Assembly: GCA_013152695.1 (NCBI GenBank)
Contig: JAADFV010000086.1
Location: forward strand, 1-7,826
Length of the DNA: 7,826 nt
Origin: Chloroflexota bacterium
GTDB lineage: Bacteria > Chloroflexota > Anaerolineae > J102
Direction: 5' to 3'
Below, piece after piece: positions 4,492 through 7,826 of the stretch (its first letter is position 1; every line of letters starts with the position of its first letter). The notes below the pieces were generated by a model that saw only the letters and a program-made list of their open reading frames with translations, was not told the DNA's origin and made no database searches. Made by a program: the position numbers and the translations under genes.

Positions 4492-6126
4492 GTGAAGCGA
4501 TTGAACTACCCAAAACAGCACGATATTTTTATTTTATTTGTTGCAATAGTCTTTTTCTTTTGGGTCTACGGGAATGAACCGAGCTTGGAAGTGAGTGCCC
4601 AAGCAGTGACCAACACTCCCACATCAACCCCAACCTCGACGCCGACACTGACGCCCACCAGCACTGCCACCCCCACAACTACTCCGACTCTAACCCCAAC
4701 CAGCACCCCGACAGCCACTTCCACACCGACCCTAACCCCAACCATCTGTGCTCCAGACGCCTATGAGCCGGATGATAGCGCCGCGCAAGCTGGACTGGCC
4801 CCTATCGGCGGGCCCCTACAATCACATAACTTCCACCAGCCCGGAGATGTCGATTGGATTCGCTTCGACGCCATCGCCGGCCGTTATTACGAAGTATGGA
4901 CTGAAAACCTGGTTGGCTCCGATACCATCCTCTATCTCATCGATGTCGATGGCCAGACCATTTTGGCCCAAAACGATGACGATCCAGGCCACGGTCTCGC
5001 CTCCCGTATCAACTGGAAAGCATCAACCACAGGGACCTACTATGTGCGCGTGGAGGAATACAATCTTTTGGGAAACTGTGTCTCGTACGATTTAGGGGCA
5101 ATGATCATTCCTGATATTTTTCTCCCCCTTGTACTCCACACCTATCACAACCCTGTCACCCAACTAACCCCCACCCCCACAGTCACACCGACGATCACAC
5201 CGACACCCAGCCCAACTGTACCGCCGCCCTGTCTTCCCGGCTGGCTGGCCAACATCCCCCTCCCTGATGCACCCAAGGGCCTGGCCATCTCTGGTGATCG
5301 GCTTTACACAGGTCTTTACAATAGTGCCAGTTTAGGAGTGATCAATACAGACACTGCCACCTATCTCCGTACTTCGCCCAGTATTGGCCAAGGCGCCAAT
5401 GGTGTAGCTGTGAGCCAGGGAAAAGTGTATATGGCCAACCGCGACAGTGCCACTCTCAGTATCTACACGGCCAGCGACCCCCAGACTTACCTTGGTGCCC
5501 TTCCCACAGGCCCCCTGCCTTTTGGTGTAGCGGCCAATGGCAACAGGGTTTTTGTTGCCAACTTTGGTGATGATTCTGTATCGATCATCGACAGCCTTAG
5601 CGACCACATTCTCACGAAAACGGCCGTCGGGTCCCAACCAACTCTGCCTGTGGCCATTCCTGGCGGAGTGGTAGTGCCTCTCTTCAATGGTAACACTGCC
5701 AGTGGCGTTCGTTTCCTCGATAATGACGGCAATAATCTGGGCTTTGTGGCGACAGGCATCGGCCCCTTTGCCGCCACTTATGATGCTACGACCAATCGCA
5801 TCTACGTCAGCCATTGGGGCGACCACCGCATCGTTATCCTCGACGCCACCACCCACGCCATCCTCGATGAATTCTCGGCGCCACGACGTCCTTATGTGCT
5901 GGCCATCAACCCCACTACGCAACATCTCTTCATCGTCGGTGCTGAAGATGACGATGTTTATGTCTATGCCATGCCTGCCAAACAACACCTCGCCACTTTA
6001 GCTATGCAGACCATCGGCGTCGAGCACGGGGGGCAGGGCATCGCCGTTCAGGACAATAAAATCTATGTGGCGATCTATGCCTCACAGCACATCAGCATCC
6101 TCAATGACACACCATGCCCACCCTAA
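4492..6126 (+). CDS. Exported modular protein: Thr-Pro linkers, PPC domain and seven-repeat beta-propeller
   Basis: GTG 4492 is chosen because GGAGG (4482-4486) lies 5 nt upstream and an N-terminal signal/membrane segment follows at once; the 544-residue product is probably secreted or surface-anchored. Residues 3-10 are basic, 11-27 are hydrophobic ('IFILFVAIVFFFWVYG'), and 'SAQA' (35-38) is a plausible signal peptidase site. Residues 42-85 form a Thr-Pro linker. Residues 86-206 are a PPC-type beta-sandwich ('YEPDD', 'GDVDWIRFDA', 'GTYYVRVE'). 'FLPLVL' is at 210-215, a second Thr-Pro linker at 225-245, and the propeller at 247-544. The propeller has seven repeats of about 41 residues with recurring 'hAh..(G/N)xhYVA...xxxhSIhD' strands, as in YVTN/NHL-type propellers. 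Cys247 and Cys542 flank it and may staple the ring. No catalytic residues are evident; a binding or surface role is likely but the ligand is unknown. Confidence 0.88.
   Translation: MKRLNYPKQHDIFILFVAIVFFFWVYGNEPSLEVSAQAVTNTPTSTPTSTPTLTPTSTATPTTTPTLTPTSTPTATSTPTLTPTICAPDAYEPDDSAAQAGLAPIGGPLQSHNFHQPGDVDWIRFDAIAGRYYEVWTENLVGSDTILYLIDVDGQTILAQNDDDPGHGLASRINWKASTTGTYYVRVEEYNLLGNCVSYDLGAMIIPDIFLPLVLHTYHNPVTQLTPTPTVTPTITPTPSPTVPPPCLPGWLANIPLPDAPKGLAISGDRLYTGLYNSASLGVINTDTATYLRTSPSIGQGANGVAVSQGKVYMANRDSATLSIYTASDPQTYLGALPTGPLPFGVAANGNRVFVANFGDDSVSIIDSLSDHILTKTAVGSQPTLPVAIPGGVVVPLFNGNTASGVRFLDNDGNNLGFVATGIGPFAATYDATTNRIYVSHWGDHRIVILDATTHAILDEFSAPRRPYVLAINPTTQHLFIVGAEDDDVYVYAMPAKQHLATLAMQTIGVEHGGQGIAVQDNKIYVAIYASQHISILNDTPCPP
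4606..4745 (+). repeat. Imperfect 42-bp tandem repeat encoding the Thr-Pro linker
   Basis: Two full 42-bp units (4648-4689 and 4690-4731) and a partial third (4732-4745) encode units of 14 residues starting 'LTPTST'; a degenerate earlier unit occupies 4606-4647. Third codon positions vary between units, so the repeat is maintained mainly at protein level. It encodes the flexible, probably glycosylatable linker between the membrane segment and the PPC domain. Confidence 0.7.
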
Positions 6127-6143
6127 ACAGGGCCAGAAAAAGA

Positions 6144-6209
6144 TTAACGCAAAGACGTGGAGACGCAAAAGGGAAAAAAGCTTTTAGCGTCTCTGCGCCT
6201 TTGCGTTAA
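6144..6209. repeat. 66-nt near-perfect inverted repeat, probable bidirectional terminator
   Basis: TTAACGCAAAG (6144-6154) is the exact reverse complement of CTTTGCGTTAA (6199-6209). After one mismatch, pairing continues inward (6156-6166 with 6187-6197, including two G-T pairs) and, after another mismatch, through an A-rich/T-rich stretch to an 8-nt loop at 6173-6180. It lies between two converging genes, which suits a two-way terminator. The 'AACGCAAAGACG' wording also resembles a motif I recall as dispersed between genes in Chloroflexota and some other phyla, so it may be a mobile palindromic element copy. Confidence 0.7.
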
Positions 6210-6236
6210 AGTCTTCTTAGTTCCGGCTTGTCCGGG

Positions 6237-6647
6237 TTAGGCTTTCTCAATGCGATAGCTGTGCTCGATGGTCGCAGTTTTACCCAGCATGGCTGAAGCC
6301 GAGCAGTACTTCTCTTCAGAAAGTTGAATGGCGCGCTGCAGTTTAGCCTCATCGACATCACCATGCACAATATACTCAATCGTGATATGGCTGTAGACAC
6401 GAGGATGTTCGGAAGCACGCTCGCCTCGCACGCGCACCTGCAAGTCTTCCAAAGGCTGGCGCTGGCGCTGCAGAATCATGACCACATCCACGGCCGTGCA
6501 TCCTGCCAGTCCTACGAGCAGAAGCTCCATAGGACCGGGGCCGGCACTTTCTTCTCCTTTGCGACTGTCTAAAACCAGGGTGTGTCCACTGCCCGTAGTG
6601 GCAGAAAAGGTCGTATCGTCGATCCAGGTAACGGTTGTCTCGTTCAT
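6237..6647 (-). CDS. OsmC-family protein
   Basis: The 136-residue cytoplasmic protein has the OsmC/Ohr fold signature: 'GPGPMELLLVGLAGCTAVDV' (36-55) with Cys50, and 'YCSASAML' (114-121) with Cys115. These are the two redox cysteines that, in characterised members, reduce organic or lipid hydroperoxides. The sequence is closer to the general OsmC/YhfA-like branch than to Ohr, and this branch includes members without proven peroxidase activity. The start at ATG 6647 has GGAGA about 5 nt upstream. It has its own strong promoter just upstream, so it can be expressed separately from the methyltransferase gene before it. It converges on the propeller gene across the long hairpin. The family is secure; substrate is not. 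Confidence 0.9.
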   Translation of the reverse strand: MNETTVTWIDDTTFSATTGSGHTLVLDSRKGEESAGPGPMELLLVGLAGCTAVDVVMILQRQRQPLEDLQVRVRGERASEHPRVYSHITIEYIVHGDVDEAKLQRAIQLSEEKYCSASAMLGKTATIEHSYRIEKA

Positions 6648-6679
6648 AATCTCTCCAAATAAGGTGGGAATTGAGGAAA

Positions 6680-6709
6680 AATATACGTCTTGCCTGGCTA
6701 TTTTGTCAA
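6680..6709 (-). promoter_or_regulatory. Strong sigma70-type promoter for the OsmC-family gene
   Basis: On the minus strand, a consensus TTGACA (6709-6704) and TATATT (6685-6680, 5 of 6) are separated by 18 nt. The -10 box ends 32 nt before the ATG. The -35 box lies within the last codons of the upstream methyltransferase gene, whose TAG stop is at 6700-6698, inside the spacer. Confidence 0.7.
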
Positions 6710-7270
6710 CACGACCAAGGCACTGATCTGATCTGCGTCTATGGCGAGGAGACGAGCACCCTGAGCTTCGAATAATGTAGCAAGGTCGGGGGGATTATAA
6801 AAGTGACTCTGCATGAGCGCCAACTTTTCCGCCAGGGCAATGGCCTTGACAGAAAGGCGACGGAGATCTGGCTCCTCGATCACCAGGCGACCGCCGGGAC
6901 GAAGTACTCTGATCATTTCCGAGGCGGCCAGAGGCTGATCGGCAAAGTGGTGAAAAGCATCGACAACATAAATGCGGTCGATGGAATCAGTGTGGAAGGG
7001 AAGTTGTTCGGCGAGGGCGCGGGTGGCAAGAAGACCTTTTCGCCGCGTACCCTGCAACATGTTCGGTGAAGGATCAACTACGATCACATGGACGGGAATC
7101 TTGGCAAGCGTCTGCGCCACCCGACCAGTACCCCCGCCGATATCTAGAACCCACTGATTGGGTTCAGCTTGCAGGTGGGAGAGCAGAACATTGTGGTTCA
7201 TGCGACCAAAAACGCGATCGTAGAAAGGGGCGATCCAGTTGAAATGGCCGTAACGTGATCTAATTTTCAT
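6698..7270 (-). CDS. Class I SAM-dependent methyltransferase (UbiE/type 11-like)
   Basis: This 190-residue soluble enzyme carries the Rossmann SAM-binding motif I 'VLDIGGGTGRVA' (41-52), the acidic motif II end 'VVDPSPNML' (64-72, Asp66 expected to bind the SAM ribose), 'DAFHHF' (104-109) and the motif 'VLRPGGRLVIEEP' (122-134). It begins 'YGHFNWIAPFYDRVFG', the N-terminal pattern of UbiE/MenG-like methyltransferases ('aphYD'). It is shorter than true UbiE (about 230-250), so a quinone role cannot be assumed; the methyl acceptor is unknown. The ATG at 7270 has only a weak upstream purine stretch. The start lies 19 nt after the stop of the preceding secreted-protein gene, so both are probably on one transcript. 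Confidence 0.88.
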   Translation of the reverse strand: MKIRSRYGHFNWIAPFYDRVFGRMNHNVLLSHLQAEPNQWVLDIGGGTGRVAQTLAKIPVHVIVVDPSPNMLQGTRRKGLLATRALAEQLPFHTDSIDRIYVVDAFHHFADQPLAASEMIRVLRPGGRLVIEEPDLRRLSVKAIALAEKLALMQSHFYNPPDLATLFEAQGARLLAIDADQISALVVLTK

Positions 7271-7289
7271 GAATTATCTTATCCGTAGT

Positions 7290-7826
7290 TTAGCTCTGAT
7301 CGAACTTGATCCAAACTTCTCCCTTACCCTCGGGTACCGAGAAGGTAAAAGTTTGACTGTCGCGTTCGCCGTTGCCGTCGAGTACCCAGATGGTGTAATT
7401 TCCAGCCACTGTCCTTCCTGGCAACTGATCAAGACCAATTTTATATTCGTAGTTGTATTCGCCGTTAGGCCCTTGACGTTTGCTGCCCGTCCAGCTGCGA
7501 ATACTATCGGAAACTGGCAGCTTTATGCCATCTTTTTCCAACCAGACAAAATAGCTTCCCTGGGCCTCATCGTTACGACCACCATGTACGAAGGCAAATG
7601 TCAATTTCAGTTCGCTACCGCCATTGGCGGCAAAGGCAGGGCCGGCGCGCAATTTGAACTTGCAGCCATCACCGCCGATGGTCGCACAGGGATCGGGCGC
7701 TGCTGGAACAGGGGTATTGGTCGGCGGGGGTGGGGGCACTGGTGTGGGAGACGGGGGTGGGGGCGGAATATTCGCGGCGATAGGAACGCCTTCGCTCTGG
7801 CCGACACTAACCAGATTCCCAAATAT
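7290..7826 (-). CDS. Pro-rich, probably secreted protein, C-terminal 178 residues (partial)
   Basis: The frame is open to the right window edge; a GTG at 7739 within the proline run is not a credible start because the same low-complexity region continues upstream in frame. From the edge, about 20 unassigned residues lead into a proline-rich linker with two PPPPP runs (about residues 21-45). A C-terminal domain of about 130 residues follows, with an opening Cys pair ('[14 protein letters not shown]') and a pattern of alternating beta strands ('[11 protein letters not shown]', 'YFVWLEKDG', '[12 protein letters not shown]', 'FTFSVP', 'EVWIKFDQ'). This looks like an immunoglobulin-like beta-sandwich; I do not recognise a specific family. 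The linker plus beta-domain layout suggests an extracellular protein, but the N-terminus, where a signal would be, is outside the window. Confidence 0.75.
   Translation of the reverse strand: MFGNLVSVGQSEGVPIAANIPPPPPSPTPVPPPPPTNTPVPAAPDPCATIGGDGCKFKLRAGPAFAANGGSELKLTFAFVHGGRNDEAQGSYFVWLEKDGIKLPVSDSIRSWTGSKRQGPNGEYNYEYKIGLDQLPGRTVAGNYTIWVLDGNGERDSQTFTFSVPEGKGEVWIKFDQS

Noticed and set aside
4606..4745. Repeats considered as a CRISPR array or telomere-like CCCAA repeat
   Set aside because: The periodicity is in frame, third positions vary, and it encodes a Thr-Pro linker; no spacer pattern.
5332..5988. Minus-strand open frame of 218 codons opposite the propeller
   Set aside because: The plus strand shows seven aligned propeller repeats; the opposite frame has no motif and is explained as an antisense shadow.
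7607..7822. Second minus-strand frame over the Pro-rich region
   Set aside because: The adjacent frame continues without interruption into the beta-domain and carries the Cys pair and strand pattern.

Overview
This 7.8 kb window most likely comes from a member of the Chloroflexota (Anaerolineae/Caldilineae-like). That is inferred from secreted proteins with long Thr-Pro or Pro-rich linkers, an internal 'FLPLVL' tract of a kind often seen in exported proteins of that phylum, a type III pantothenate kinase beside a fused CoaBC, and an ASKHA-type corrinoid-activation ferredoxin. This is a compositional and family-level guess, not a phylogenetic placement.

Layout. Positions 1-1133 (minus strand) hold a small protein resembling the misnamed 'virulence factor' family, with its own promoter and a glutamate-rich tail. 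A terminator-like hairpin follows, then the N-terminal part of a RACo/ASKHA-type [2Fe-2S] protein that runs off the left edge. Positions 1209-1994 (minus) hold an arsRC pair, an ArsR repressor and a thioredoxin-type arsenate reductase, with no efflux pump in view. The 189-bp region 1995-2183 is a divergent control region. On its right, coaX and coaBC (2184-4213, plus) overlap by ATGA and encode three consecutive steps of coenzyme A synthesis, from pantothenate to 4'-phosphopantetheine. A 278-bp spacer with no gene leads to a 544-residue exported protein (4492-6126, plus) made of a membrane/signal segment, a Thr-Pro linker, a PPC domain, a second linker and a seven-repeat beta-propeller.

That gene converges on an OsmC-like gene (6237-6647, minus). 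The gap between them holds a 66-nt near-perfect inverted repeat. Upstream of the OsmC-like gene on the minus strand are a small class I SAM methyltransferase (6698-7270) and the C-terminal part of a Pro-rich, probably secreted protein that enters from the right edge (7290-7826). The last two are 19 nt apart and probably cotranscribed. The OsmC-like gene has a strong sigma70-type promoter whose -35 box abuts the methyltransferase stop codon.

Functional reading. The window is a patchwork of short independent units: CoA synthesis, arsenic response, stress or detoxification (OsmC-like), a possible corrinoid/C1 metabolism edge, and cell-surface proteins. No CRISPR array, tRNA, rRNA, transposon or phage gene was seen. 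The items most worth follow-up are the pairing of the small acidic-tailed protein with the RACo-type ferredoxin, the altered active-site positions in the CoaC half of CoaBC, and the modular propeller protein.
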